A DNA stretch of 64,000 bases, taken from the NCBI RefSeq assembly GCF_900163665.1, contig NZ_FUIA01000019.1, positions 496,001 to 560,000 on the forward strand, read 5' to 3'. Of the stretch, positions 1 to 7,724 are shown in pieces. Source of the DNA: Frigoribacterium sp. JB110. Its GTDB lineage: Bacteria; Actinomycetota; Actinomycetes; Actinomycetales; Microbacteriaceae. A program made the position numbers and the translations under genes. The notes beneath the pieces are model-generated. The model did no database searches, was not told where the DNA came from, and saw only the letters and a program-made list of their open reading frames with translations. The number at the start of each line of letters is the position of its first letter. Position 1 is the stretch's first letter.

Positions 1-217
1 CCTGCGTGGTCAGCATGGACAGCACGATCTGGGCACCGGCGATGAGGATGACTCCGAACATCGCCACAACGGCGTACACGGTGCGTGGGCGCCGTCTGCC
101 CTCGGGGCGTTCGAGCGCGCGAAGGCGCCGACGAGGCTCCGGAGTCTCCCCCGGCGCGTCGTCCTGGCGCCTGCGCGGCGTCGGCTGAAGCAGGAGATCG
201 GATTCTGCGAGACTCAC
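1..217 (-). CDS. FtsL-like septum protein, 3' part outside window
   Basis: This small membrane protein is read leftwards and runs off the window. It starts at a GTG that overlaps the rsmH stop by four bases (GTGA), so the two are translationally coupled. The visible 72 codons show a basic, Pro/Arg-rich cytoplasmic start of about 45 residues, then a single hydrophobic segment beginning [18 protein letters not shown]. Position straight after rsmH in a division cluster and this topology are typical of FtsL, the bitopic divisome protein. FtsL sequences diverge strongly, so the call rests on position and topology, not on motifs. Confidence 0.6.
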   Translation of the reverse strand, partial: MSLAESDLLLQPTPRRRQDDAPGETPEPRRRLRALERPEGRRRPRTVYAVVAMFGVILIAGAQIVLSMLTTQ

Positions 218-1167
218 GTCGACTCCCTCAGCTTCTCGACGGCCCTAAGCCGCACTGGCCTGGCCCGCGGATTCCTCTCCGCCTCCGCCGCGCTCGCCTG
301 CTCAGCGCCGCGCACGAGAGCGCGGAAGCGCGGTGAGTGCCCCGGCAGCTCGACCGGCAGCCCAGCGGGGCTCGTCGATGCTGTGGCCTCGGCGAAGAGT
401 CGCTTGACGAAGCGATCCTCGAGCGACTGGTAGCTCATCACGACGATGCGTCCGCCGACGCTCAGCGCCTCGAGGGCCGCGGGGATCGCGCTCTCGAGCG
501 CCGCGAGCTCCCCGTTCACCTCGATCCGCAGCGCCTGGAAGACCCGCTTGGCCGGGTGGCCTGCGTTGCGCACCGCAGCAGGCGTGGCGTCCTGCAGCAC
601 GTCGACCAGCTCACCGGAGCGAACGATCGGCGACTCCTGGCGCGTCCGGACGATGGCCCTCGCGTAGCGCGCCGAGAGCTTCTCCTCTCCGTAGCGCTCG
701 AAGATGCGCCGCAGCTGACCCTCGGAGTAGGTGGCGATCACGTCCGCCGCCGTCGGTCCCGTCGTCGGGTCCATGCGCATGTCGAGCGGAGCGTCCTGCG
801 CATAGGCGAAGCCGCGGTCGGCTTCATCGAGCTGCAGCGACGAGACTCCGAGGTCGAACAGGACCGCGTCCGCCGAGGCGAGACCGGCCTCGTCGAGGGC
901 GTATCGGATGCCGTCGTAGACGGTGTGCACGAGCGTCACGCGATCGGCGAAGGGTTCGAGCCGCTCCCCCGCGATCCGCAGCGCCTGCGGGTCTCGGTCC
1001 ATGCCGACCAGACGTGCGCCGGGGAATCGCGTGAGCACGGCTTCCGAGTGCCCGCCCATTCCGAGCGTGCCGTCGACGTATACGGCGCCGTCGCGCTCGA
1101 GCGCGGGTGCGAGGAGTTCGACGCAGCGGTCCAACAGGACCGGTGTGTGGATGTCGCGAAAGTTCAT
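214..1167 (-). CDS. rsmH: 16S rRNA m4C1402 methyltransferase RsmH (MraW)
   Basis: RsmH N4-methylates C1402 of 16S rRNA using S-adenosylmethionine. The protein is 317 residues, the usual length. It opens [19 protein letters not shown], carries the SAM-binding segment [16 protein letters not shown] near residues 30-45, and has the family block [18 protein letters not shown] near 105-125. The start at 1167 was preferred over an upstream in-frame start at 1203 because a GGGAGG ribosome-binding site lies about 11 bases before it and homologues begin here. It lies 104 bases after mraZ in the same direction and overlaps the FtsL-like gene, the standard dcw operon order. Confidence 0.96.
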   Translation of the reverse strand: MNFRDIHTPVLLDRCVELLAPALERDGAVYVDGTLGMGGHSEAVLTRFPGARLVGMDRDPQALRIAGERLEPFADRVTLVHTVYDGIRYALDEAGLASADAVLFDLGVSSLQLDEADRGFAYAQDAPLDMRMDPTTGPTAADVIATYSEGQLRRIFERYGEEKLSARYARAIVRTRQESPIVRSGELVDVLQDATPAAVRNAGHPAKRVFQALRIEVNGELAALESAIPAALEALSVGGRIVVMSYQSLEDRFVKRLFAEATASTSPAGLPVELPGHSPRFRALVRGAEQASAAEAERNPRARPVRLRAVEKLREST

Positions 1168-1271
1168 GATGCTCCGGTTCCTCCCCCTGGCTCTGATTCC
1201 CATCCGCTCGACCTGCCACCGGGGAAGTGATGTCAGGGCTGCGGCTGGGGATCACAGCCAGGGGTCGGTCT

Positions 1272-1703
1272 TCAGAAGAGGCCCGGGATCACCTCCTGCT
1301 CCATCTCCGAGTAGTCGTCCTCGTTGGCGGCGAGGTAGTCGTTCCAGCCGTTCGCGTCCCAGATCTCGGCGTGGGCGCCGACGCCCGTGACGACGAGCTC
1401 CTTCTCGAGACCCGCGTACGTGCGCAGGTGCTGCGGAACGGTGATGCGGTTCTGTCCGTCAGGCGTCTCCGCGCTCGCACCTGAGAGGAACATGCGAAGG
1501 AAGTCGCGGGCCTGCTTGTTGCTGAGCGGCGCCTGCCGGATCCGCTCGTGCACCTGTTCGAACTCCGAGGTGGAGAACACGTACAGGCACCTCTCCTGGC
1601 CGCGGGTGATGACGATGCCGCCGGCGAGCTCCTCCCGGAACTTGGCGGGGAGGATGACGCGCCCTTTGTCGTCGAGCTTCGGGGTATGCGTGCCCAACAG
1701 CAT
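1272..1703 (-). CDS. mraZ: MraZ, transcriptional regulator of the dcw cluster
   Basis: MraZ is an AbrB-like DNA-binding protein that binds repeats in its own promoter and represses the division and cell-wall cluster. The 143-residue protein has the two tandem SpoVT/AbrB-type halves: [20 protein letters not shown] at the start and the second copy around [19 protein letters not shown] near residues 75-95. A purine-rich GAGGGGG site precedes the ATG. It is the first gene of the minus-strand dcw operon (mraZ-rsmH-ftsL-like), and its own 10-base operator repeats lie just upstream. Confidence 0.97.
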   Translation of the reverse strand: MLLGTHTPKLDDKGRVILPAKFREELAGGIVITRGQERCLYVFSTSEFEQVHERIRQAPLSNKQARDFLRMFLSGASAETPDGQNRITVPQHLRTYAGLEKELVVTGVGAHAEIWDANGWNDYLAANEDDYSEMEQEVIPGLF

Positions 1704-1740
1704 CGGCCCTCACCCCCTCTTCATCCGGCCAATCCAAGGT

Positions 1741-1770
1741 GAGCTCCACTTTACTCCACTTTCCCCCACT
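1741..1770 (-). promoter_or_regulatory. MraZ operator: three 10-base phased repeats
   Basis: On the minus strand three direct repeats AGTGGGGGAA, AGTGGAGTAA and AGTGGAGCTC follow each other with exact 10-base spacing, about 40-70 bases before the mraZ start. Direct GTGG-type repeats with one-helical-turn spacing upstream of mraZ are the known MraZ binding site, so this is a probable autoregulatory operator. Confidence 0.85.
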
Positions 1771-1803
1771 GTCTAGGACCAAGACGATATTCCCACAACG
1801 AAA

Positions 1804-1846
1804 CCACCGCCGCATCCCCTGAAGTTTCAAGGGAGTACGGCGGTGG
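1804..1846. other. Inverted repeat upstream of the mraZ promoter
   Basis: CCACCGCCG at 1804-1812 pairs with CGGCGGTGG at 1838-1846. Inside, CCC pairs with GGG and a small TGAA/TTCA palindrome fills the loop. It lies between the terminator of the DUF3040 gene and the mraZ operator. It could be a second terminator stem or a regulator site; nothing else decides. Confidence 0.4.
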
Positions 1847-1890
1847 AGGACGGTGGAGGGCCAGCACGGCGGCGATCGGGACGGCACACG

Positions 1891-1922
1891 AAAAAAGCGC
1901 CGACCTTTCGGTCGACGCTTTT
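1891..1922 (-). terminator. Rho-independent terminator of the DUF3040 gene
   Basis: Read on the minus strand, AGCGTCGACC and GGTCGGCGCT form a ten-base stem with one mismatch and a GAAA loop, followed directly by a run of T residues. It starts about 15 bases after the DUF3040 stop. It is the most classical T-tract terminator in the window; most others here lack the T-run. Confidence 0.88.
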
Positions 1923-1936
1923 GCGCTGGCAGCGGG

Positions 1937-2320
1937 CTACTCGCCGTTCTGGCGGCGATCCCACCTTTCGCCGAGGCGATCCATGAAGGAGCCGGATCGA
2001 TCGACCCGTTCAGGCTTGCTCTGCTCCTTGCCCGGTTTGTCCGGCGCGTTCTTCATCGGTGTGGAGGCGAGAATCACGCCACCGAGCATCGCGGCGAAGC
2101 CGATCACGCCCAGCACGATGCCCAGCACCATGTTCGACTGCCACACGGTGACACCCGCGATGATGGCGCCGAGGCCGACGATCGCGACGATGACTCCTGC
2201 GACGAGATTGCGGTAGCTGAGCGACCGCCCGCCCGACGCGTGCACGACGTCGGCGTCGTGCTGCATGAGATGACGCTCCATCTCGTCCAGCAGACGCTGT
2301 TCCTGTTCGGAGAGTGGCAT
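1937..2320 (-). CDS. DUF3040 family small membrane protein
   Basis: The 127-residue protein has an acidic cytoplasmic N-terminus MPLSEQEQRLLDEMERHL, the hallmark of DUF3040, and two closely spaced hydrophobic segments around residues 38-60 and 65-88, followed by a charged tail. DUF3040 proteins are actinobacterial inner-membrane proteins of unknown function, often found next to the division cluster as here. A GGGAGGG ribosome-binding site precedes the ATG and a -10-like TAGACT (2351-2356) lies about 30 bases upstream. It is divergent from the polyprenyl synthase gene. Confidence 0.88.
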   Translation of the reverse strand: MPLSEQEQRLLDEMERHLMQHDADVVHASGGRSLSYRNLVAGVIVAIVGLGAIIAGVTVWQSNMVLGIVLGVIGFAAMLGGVILASTPMKNAPDKPGKEQSKPERVDRSGSFMDRLGERWDRRQNGE

Positions 2321-2373
2321 CGGGTTCCCTCCCGTGTGTTGACTTGTCTCAGTCTACCGCCCGTGACGATAAC

Positions 2374-2385
2374 TAGGCTAGGCCC
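2374..2385 (+). promoter_or_regulatory. -10 element for leaderless transcript of the polyprenyl synthase gene
   Basis: TAGGCT at 2374-2379 is followed by exactly six bases and then the GTG start at 2386, which places the expected transcription start on the start codon. Confidence 0.65.
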
Positions 2386-3486
2386 GTGACGCCTACTCAA
2401 ACGCTGATCGAGGCCATCTCTCAGCGTCTCGAAAGCTTCGTGACGGAAAAACGGATCGAAGCGGCCGGTTCCGGCACCGAAGCGGCGCTGTTCGTCGAGC
2501 ACGCCGCGACTGCTCTGACGGGCGGAAAACGCCTGCGGGGGCGCTTCTGCGCCACCGGTTGGCATGCTGTCGCCGACCGTCCGGCTGCGGCCGCCGACCT
2601 GACGCACGGCTCCGACGCGATCGGCGTCGCCGCGGCCCTCGAGGTGTTCCAGGCCGCAGCACTGGTGCACGACGACATCATCGACAACGCCGACACTCGG
2701 CGCGGGCGCCCATCCGCCCATCGTGCGCTGGAAGCAGCGCACAGTGCGGCCGGCTGGTCGGGCGACGCGGCGTCGTTCGGCCGCTCCGGCGCACTCCTGC
2801 TCGGCGATCTGCTGGTCGCGTGGAGCGACGATCTGCTGGAGCAGTCGCTGGCCGATGCGCCACGGCTCGCCGGCGCGGCGGCGCGTGCGGAATACGGTCT
2901 GATGCGTCGAGAGGTGACGCTCGGGCAGTTCCTCGACGTCGCCGAGGAGTCGGCGTGGTCGGTCGCACCGGAAGCTGAGCTTCCGGATCGCGCGCTGCGG
3001 ATCGCGTCGTACAAGTCAGCGCGCTACAGCGTGCAGCAGCCGCTCGTGATCGGCGCCGCCCTGGCTGGCGCCGACGGACACCAACTCGACGCGCTGCGAG
3101 GCTTCGGCCTCCCGATCGGCCTGGCCTTCCAGCTGCGCGACGACGTCCTGGGCGTCTTCGGCGACGAAGCACGCACCGGCAAGCCCGCGGGAGACGACCT
3201 GCGCGAGGGCAAGCGAACGCTGCTCGTCGCGCTCGCGCGCGCGGAACTGGCCGGCACCGCTCTGCGTTCGTTCGACGAGCTGTTCGGCGAGCCCGACCTC
3301 GACGCGACCCAGGTCGCCGTGCTGGCGCACACGATCAGGGACACGGGCGCACTGCAGAGAGTGGAGGAGCGCATCGCGCGCTTCTCGGACGACGCGGACC
3401 GCGCGCTCACCGGCGCCCCTCTCGGAGACAAGGCCGTCAACTCGCTCCGCGACCTCGCGCGAGACGCGACTCAGCGCACCGCCTGA
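2386..3486 (+). CDS. Polyprenyl (geranylgeranyl-type) diphosphate synthase
   Basis: This trans-prenyltransferase condenses isopentenyl diphosphate onto allylic diphosphates and supplies prenyl chains for quinones, carotenoids or lipid carriers. The 366-residue protein carries the first aspartate-rich motif in VHDDIIDNADTRRGRPS (about residues 95-111) and the second in FQLRDDVLGVFGDE (about 246-259), followed by the GKPAGDDLREGKRT block. It starts at a GTG with no ribosome-binding site but a -10 box six bases before. Its place next to an Rv2175c-like gene and a PASTA kinase parallels idsA2 (Rv2173) of M. tuberculosis, so IdsA2 is the likely orthologue. The exact chain length cannot be told from sequence. 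Confidence 0.93.
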   Translation: MTPTQTLIEAISQRLESFVTEKRIEAAGSGTEAALFVEHAATALTGGKRLRGRFCATGWHAVADRPAAAADLTHGSDAIGVAAALEVFQAAALVHDDIIDNADTRRGRPSAHRALEAAHSAAGWSGDAASFGRSGALLLGDLLVAWSDDLLEQSLADAPRLAGAAARAEYGLMRREVTLGQFLDVAEESAWSVAPEAELPDRALRIASYKSARYSVQQPLVIGAALAGADGHQLDALRGFGLPIGLAFQLRDDVLGVFGDEARTGKPAGDDLREGKRTLLVALARAELAGTALRSFDELFGEPDLDATQVAVLAHTIRDTGALQRVEERIARFSDDADRALTGAPLGDKAVNSLRDLARDATQRTA

Positions 3487-3565
3487 GCGGTTGCGCCCTC
3501 GTTCTCAGCTTCGCCGTTCACGACGACTGCGCACGACGCGCCCCATCGGCGAGATCCCTGGGCAG

Positions 3566-3913
3566 TCAGAGCACCTGGGCGACGCGGCGCACCTCGGCCT
3601 TCCGGCCGGCCAGGAGCGACTCGATCGGGGCGTTGCCGAGCGCGTCCTCGACGTTCAGCAACCAGTCGATCATCTCGTCGACCTCGAAACCGACGTCGTG
3701 CAGCACGACCACGGTTCCGCGCAGCGACGACAGCGGTTCGCCGTTCACGATGAATACGGACGGCACCTTCAGCACGCCGTCCCTGCGCGAGGCGATGAGC
3801 ACGCCGTCCTCGAGCAGGCGACGCACCTGCCCCGCGGTCACGCCGAGGTGCTCGGCCGCGTCGGGAATCGGCAACCAGTCGGTCGGGTACGCAGGGGGAG
3901 TCGTCTCAGGCAC
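3566..3913 (-). CDS. Rv2175c-like winged-helix DNA-binding protein
   Basis: The 115-residue protein contains an N-terminal helix-turn-helix (LPIPDAAEHLGVTAGQVRRL, near residues 14-33) and a small domain with LKVPSVFIVNGEPL and LRGTVVVLHDVGF, the pattern of Rv2175c. In M. tuberculosis Rv2175c binds DNA and is phosphorylated by the neighbouring kinase PknL; a PASTA kinase lies 1.7 kb away here. The GTG at 3913 was chosen because a GACAAT -10 hexamer lies six bases upstream; a longer frame upstream would add a Cys-rich, unlikely N-terminus. It is convergent with the prenyl synthase gene. Confidence 0.85.
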   Translation of the reverse strand: MPETTPPAYPTDWLPIPDAAEHLGVTAGQVRRLLEDGVLIASRRDGVLKVPSVFIVNGEPLSSLRGTVVVLHDVGFEVDEMIDWLLNVEDALGNAPIESLLAGRKAEVRRVAQVL

Positions 3914-4089
3914 ACCCCCATTGTCGCATCCGCACGGGCAGCCGCGACGCGAGCACCGCACGCACTGCGCGAACCACAATCGACTTTCGTCACATCAGTA
4001 ACATCTACAACTTCTGCCTCAACCGTTACCAACTATTGACATGAATTAACTTCTTTGACAGCGTGAGCCGAGACCATCAGGGGGTTCCG

Positions 4090-5394
4090 ATGCCGATCTC
4101 ACGCACCACACTCAGCGCCGCGCCCGTTGCCGTCGTCGGGTCACTGGCACTCACACTCGGCGTCGGCGATGCCGCGGCCGCGGCCGACGCGCACGAGGTC
4201 CGCCCTGGCGAGACGCTCACCCGCATCGCGATCACACACGGACTGCAGGTCGCCGACCTGCTCAGCTGGAACGGCCTCAGCTACGACGACGCGCGCGCCG
4301 TCCTGCCGGGAGCGACGCTTCGCCTGAGTGCGCCGCCCGAGACCGGGTCATCCTCCTCGAGCGGGGCATCGTCATCCGGATCGGACTCCCCCGCCGCGAG
4401 CACTCACACGGTCTCATCCGGCGAGACGCTCTGGTCGATCGCCAGCACGCACGGTCTCACACTCAGCGAGCTCGTGCGCGCCAACGGCCTCAAGGCCTCA
4501 TCGATCATCCACCCCGGTCAGAAGCTGAAGCTGAACGGTTCCACCTCATCATCTGGCGGCTCGACCTCGGCGTCATCGCAGAAGTCGTCCTCGTCCGGCA
4601 CGAACAGCACGACACACGTCGTCGCGTCCGGTGAGACCGTGTGGAGCATCGCGCGCGAGTACGGCACCAGTGTGCAGGACATCCTCGCCGAGAACGACCT
4701 CGGCTCATCCGCCACCATCATGCCGGGGCAGAAACTCACCGTCGGCGGCTCCGGATCCACCGGGCCGGCGTCACCCGCGCCGGCGAGCAGCTCCTCGAAC
4801 GCAGCTCCCACGCACACGGTGACCTCCGGCGACACGCTGTGGGCGATTGCCAGCAGGCACGAGGTGAGCGTCGCGTCGATCCTGGCGGCGAACGACCTCG
4901 AGCAGGGCGCGATCATCTACCCTGGCCAATCCCTGTCGCTGCAGTCACCCGACCCCGTGCCCGCCGACAACGGGCAGCGCTTCTCCTACCTCGATGCCGC
5001 TCAGGCCGAGAACGCCGCCCTCATCATCCGGGTCGGGCGCAAGATCGATGCCGGCGACCGCGCCATCACCGAGGCGCTCGCAACCGCGATGGTCGAGTCA
5101 TCGCTTCGCAACGTCGACTACGGCGACCGCGACTCCCTCGGTCTGTTCCAGCAGCGCACGTCCAAGGGATGGGGCACGCACGAGCAGATCCTCGATCGGG
5201 AGCGGGCGACGAAGGCCTTCTTCGGCGGCGCACACGACCCGAACGGGCATTCCACGCGCGGGCTGTACGACATTCCAGGGTGGGAGAGCATGCCATTCGG
5301 AGACGCGTCTCAGGCCGTGCAGGTCTCCGCCCACCCCGACCGCTACGCCCAGTGGAAGACGCAGGCCGGCCGCTGGCTCGACGAGCTCGGCTGA
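4090..5394 (+). CDS. Secreted four-LysM cell-wall hydrolase with lysozyme-like C-terminal domain
   Basis: The 434-residue protein has an N-terminal signal peptide ending near GVGDAAAAADA. Four LysM repeats (about residues 31-75, 105-150, 175-220, 245-290) are joined by Ser/Gly/Ala-rich linkers. The final 130 residues hold ALATAMVESSLRNVDYG and DSLGLFQQRTSKGWGT, a domain common in actinobacterial secreted peptidoglycan hydrolases of the lysozyme/transglycosylase superfold; the Glu in MVES is a candidate catalytic residue. The ATG at 4090 follows an AGGGGG site and was preferred over a GTG at 4063. The upstream 80 bases are AT-richer than the surroundings and hold two TTGACA hexamers (4036-4041, 4055-4060). 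It probably cleaves peptidoglycan during growth, next to a PASTA kinase that senses wall fragments. Confidence 0.87.
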   Translation: MPISRTTLSAAPVAVVGSLALTLGVGDAAAAADAHEVRPGETLTRIAITHGLQVADLLSWNGLSYDDARAVLPGATLRLSAPPETGSSSSSGASSSGSDSPAASTHTVSSGETLWSIASTHGLTLSELVRANGLKASSIIHPGQKLKLNGSTSSSGGSTSASSQKSSSSGTNSTTHVVASGETVWSIAREYGTSVQDILAENDLGSSATIMPGQKLTVGGSGSTGPASPAPASSSSNAAPTHTVTSGDTLWAIASRHEVSVASILAANDLEQGAIIYPGQSLSLQSPDPVPADNGQRFSYLDAAQAENAALIIRVGRKIDAGDRAITEALATAMVESSLRNVDYGDRDSLGLFQQRTSKGWGTHEQILDRERATKAFFGGAHDPNGHSTRGLYDIPGWESMPFGDASQAVQVSAHPDRYAQWKTQAGRWLDELG

Positions 5395-5602
5395 CCGTGT
5401 TCTGCCGCTGACCGCCGACTGCGCAGCATCGCGACGGTGTGGGTCGCGCACCTCGTGTTCGTCAGCTGACGAGGGAGGACATCTGTTCCGTCCCTGCGGC
5501 GTGCCGAGCGCGCGCCTGCGGCACGTTCACGACTGCATAACGACCCGCCACCCGCGTGATTGCGCGGGTGTTGCGCTCCCGCCGATGTCCGCACCGCAAC
5601 CG

Positions 5603-5614
5603 TAGAATGACGCC
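5603..5614 (+). promoter_or_regulatory. -10 element for leaderless transcript of the PASTA kinase gene
   Basis: TAGAAT at 5603-5608, close to the consensus TATAAT, is followed by six bases and the GTG start at 5615. No ribosome-binding site is visible. Confidence 0.68.
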
Positions 5615-7603
5615 GTGAGCACCAGCCAGCAAGTCGACCCGTTGATCGGGCAGCTTGTCGACGACCGCTACAGGGTGCGATCGCGCATCGCCCGCGGCGG
5701 CATGGCAACCGTGTACGTCGCCACGGATCTCCGGTTGGAGCGCCGCATCGCCCTGAAGGTGATGCACGCGCACCTGAGCGACGACAGCGTCTTCCAGAGC
5801 AGATTCATCCAGGAGGCGCGCTCAGCTGCACGCCTGGCCGACCCGCACGTGGTGAACGTGTTCGACCAGGGTCAGGACGGCGAGCTGGCGTACCTGGTGA
5901 TGGAGTACCTGCCAGGCATCACGCTGCGCGATCTGCTCAAGGAGCAGAAGCGCCTCACCATCACTCAGACGATCACCGTGATGGACGCTGTGCTCTCCGG
6001 GCTCGCCGCCGCACACACCGGGGGCCTGATCCACCGCGACGTCAAGCCGGAGAACGTGCTGCTCGCGGAGGACGGGCGCATCAAGATCGGCGACTTCGGG
6101 CTCGCCCGCGCCACAAGCGCCAACACCGCAACGGGCGCGCAGCTGCTGGGAACGATCGCGTACCTCGCGCCCGAGCTGGTCACGCGCGGCATGGCCGACG
6201 CCCGCAGCGACATCTACGCGCTCGGCATCATGCTCTACGAGATGCTCACGGGTGTGCAGCCGTTCCGCGGCGAGCAGCCCATGCAGATCGCCTACCAGCA
6301 CGCCACGGATTCCGTGCCGCGCCCGAGCGTGCGCAATCCAGGCGTGCCGGAGCAGATCGACGAGCTGGTGCTCTGGGCGACGGAGAAGGACCCGGACGAG
6401 CGCCCGGGAGACGCGGGCGAGATGCTCGACAGGCTGCGCGAGATCGAGCGGGAGCTGGGCATCGCACCGATGGCCTCGCGCGGGCCGTCCATCGTCGTCC
6501 CCCACGCGCCCAGCGAGGACCCCGAGCCCAGCGATCCGACCAAGGTGATGCCGTTCTCGCGCACCGAGCAGGTCACCGCCGCGATCACGGGCGGTCAGAT
6601 GCTGTCGACGGGTCCGCAGCCCGTCGACAACTCCGTCAGACTGCGCCGCGTCACGGAGCGGCGCTCCCGGCGCGGCTTCTGGTTGGTCGCCCTCCTGCTG
6701 GTGCTGTCCATCGTCGCCGGGGGCAGCGGATGGTACTGGGGCTCTGGGCCCGGTTCCCGCGTCACGCTCCCCGATGTGTCGGACGGCACGTTCGCCCAAG
6801 CCGAGGCGACGCTGTCGGAACTCGATCTGGTCGCCGAGGAGCACGGGGTGCACAGCCTCTCCGAGGAACCGGGCACCGTCATCGGAACCGACCCCGAGCC
6901 CGGCGCATCCGTTGACCGGGAGACGGTCGTCGCAGTGAACGTGTCATTGGGCGCAGCGGAAGTCGACATTCCTGCGCTGCCAGGCACAGCGCTCGGCGAG
7001 GCGACGGACCAGTTGGATGAGCTCGGAATCGAGGTCGAGAGCGTGCGCAAGTACTACCTCGATGCGACCCCCGGCAACGTCACGAACGTCCGCATCCGAC
7101 CGAGAGGGGCGGGCGACGACGACGAACTGGTCAAGTGCATCGACGGCTGCACCGTCCACGACGGCGACGCCGCGGTGCTGTCCGTGTCGCTCGGAGCGGT
7201 GCCTGATGTCGCAGGGCGCTCCGTGCAGGACGCCGAGAACACACTCGAGGACGTCGGACTGACGGTCGCTGACGATGTCAAGGAGCAGTACAGCGACACG
7301 ATCTCGGCCGATCAGGTGATCGGCACCGTGGAGAAGGACGGCGTCTTCGCCGAGGGCGACACGATCCAGCTGATCACGTCTCTCGGCCCCGAACCCGTCC
7401 CCGTCCCGGATGTCGAGGGCATGCATCGCGACCAGGCGATCCAGGCCCTCGAGGACGCAGGATTCGAGGTCGAGTACAACGTGCTGTGGAACGGTTTCCG
7501 CAACGATTGGATCGTCGCCACAGGCACCGATCCAGACGAGGGAGAACGCCTCCTGCCCGGCACCACGGTCAAGCTCCTCCTCGACAACGACGGCCCGATC
7601 TGA
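5615..7603 (+). CDS. pknL: PASTA-domain Ser/Thr protein kinase, PknL-like
   Basis: This transmembrane Hanks-type kinase has 662 residues. The kinase domain (about 18-275) shows the glycine loop IARGGMATVY, Lys48 in ALKVM, the catalytic loop HRDVKPEN with Asp142, and DFG at 160-162. A juxtamembrane region of about 70 residues follows, then one membrane helix (around 350-370, FWLVALLLVLSIVAG) and four extracellular PASTA repeats to the end, which in this family bind muropeptides or lipid II. One PASTA repeat contains two cysteines (VKCIDGCTVHDG) that could form a disulfide. Synteny with the prenyl synthase, the Rv2175c-like gene and aroG makes this the PknL counterpart, although M. tuberculosis PknL itself lacks PASTA repeats. 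Confidence 0.93.
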   Translation: MSTSQQVDPLIGQLVDDRYRVRSRIARGGMATVYVATDLRLERRIALKVMHAHLSDDSVFQSRFIQEARSAARLADPHVVNVFDQGQDGELAYLVMEYLPGITLRDLLKEQKRLTITQTITVMDAVLSGLAAAHTGGLIHRDVKPENVLLAEDGRIKIGDFGLARATSANTATGAQLLGTIAYLAPELVTRGMADARSDIYALGIMLYEMLTGVQPFRGEQPMQIAYQHATDSVPRPSVRNPGVPEQIDELVLWATEKDPDERPGDAGEMLDRLREIERELGIAPMASRGPSIVVPHAPSEDPEPSDPTKVMPFSRTEQVTAAITGGQMLSTGPQPVDNSVRLRRVTERRSRRGFWLVALLLVLSIVAGGSGWYWGSGPGSRVTLPDVSDGTFAQAEATLSELDLVAEEHGVHSLSEEPGTVIGTDPEPGASVDRETVVAVNVSLGAAEVDIPALPGTALGEATDQLDELGIEVESVRKYYLDATPGNVTNVRIRPRGAGDDDELVKCIDGCTVHDGDAAVLSVSLGAVPDVAGRSVQDAENTLEDVGLTVADDVKEQYSDTISADQVIGTVEKDGVFAEGDTIQLITSLGPEPVPVPDVEGMHRDQAIQALEDAGFEVEYNVLWNGFRNDWIVATGTDPDEGERLLPGTTVKLLLDNDGPI

Positions 7604-7630
7604 CCCGCGCCCCACTGCAGCGCTGCGCCC

Positions 7631-7700
7631 GCGAGTGCCTACGTTCTCCGCGAATGCCTATGTAACTGCGTAGGCATTCGCGAGATTCGTAGGCACTCGC
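7631..7700. terminator. Nested long palindrome between convergent pknL and aroG
   Basis: An outer pair of perfect 13-base arms (GCGAGTGCCTACG, 7631-7643; inverse at 7688-7700) encloses an inner perfect 12-base pair (CGCGAATGCCTA, 7649-7660; inverse at 7671-7682). All four arms are versions of one motif, GCGARTGCCTA, so the element looks like duplicated copies of one half-site. It lies between two convergent genes and would make a 70-base stem-loop in either transcript. It probably acts as a bidirectional terminator without a T-tract. Confidence 0.7.
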
Positions 7701-7724
7701 GGAGCTTCGCTTCGGCGCGCCGCG

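Noticed and set aside
3980..4089. c-di-AMP riboswitch upstream of the LysM hydrolase
   Set aside because: Such riboswitches precede similar hydrolases in actinobacteria, but the 110-base AT-rich leader is short and the conserved ydaO motifs were not found.
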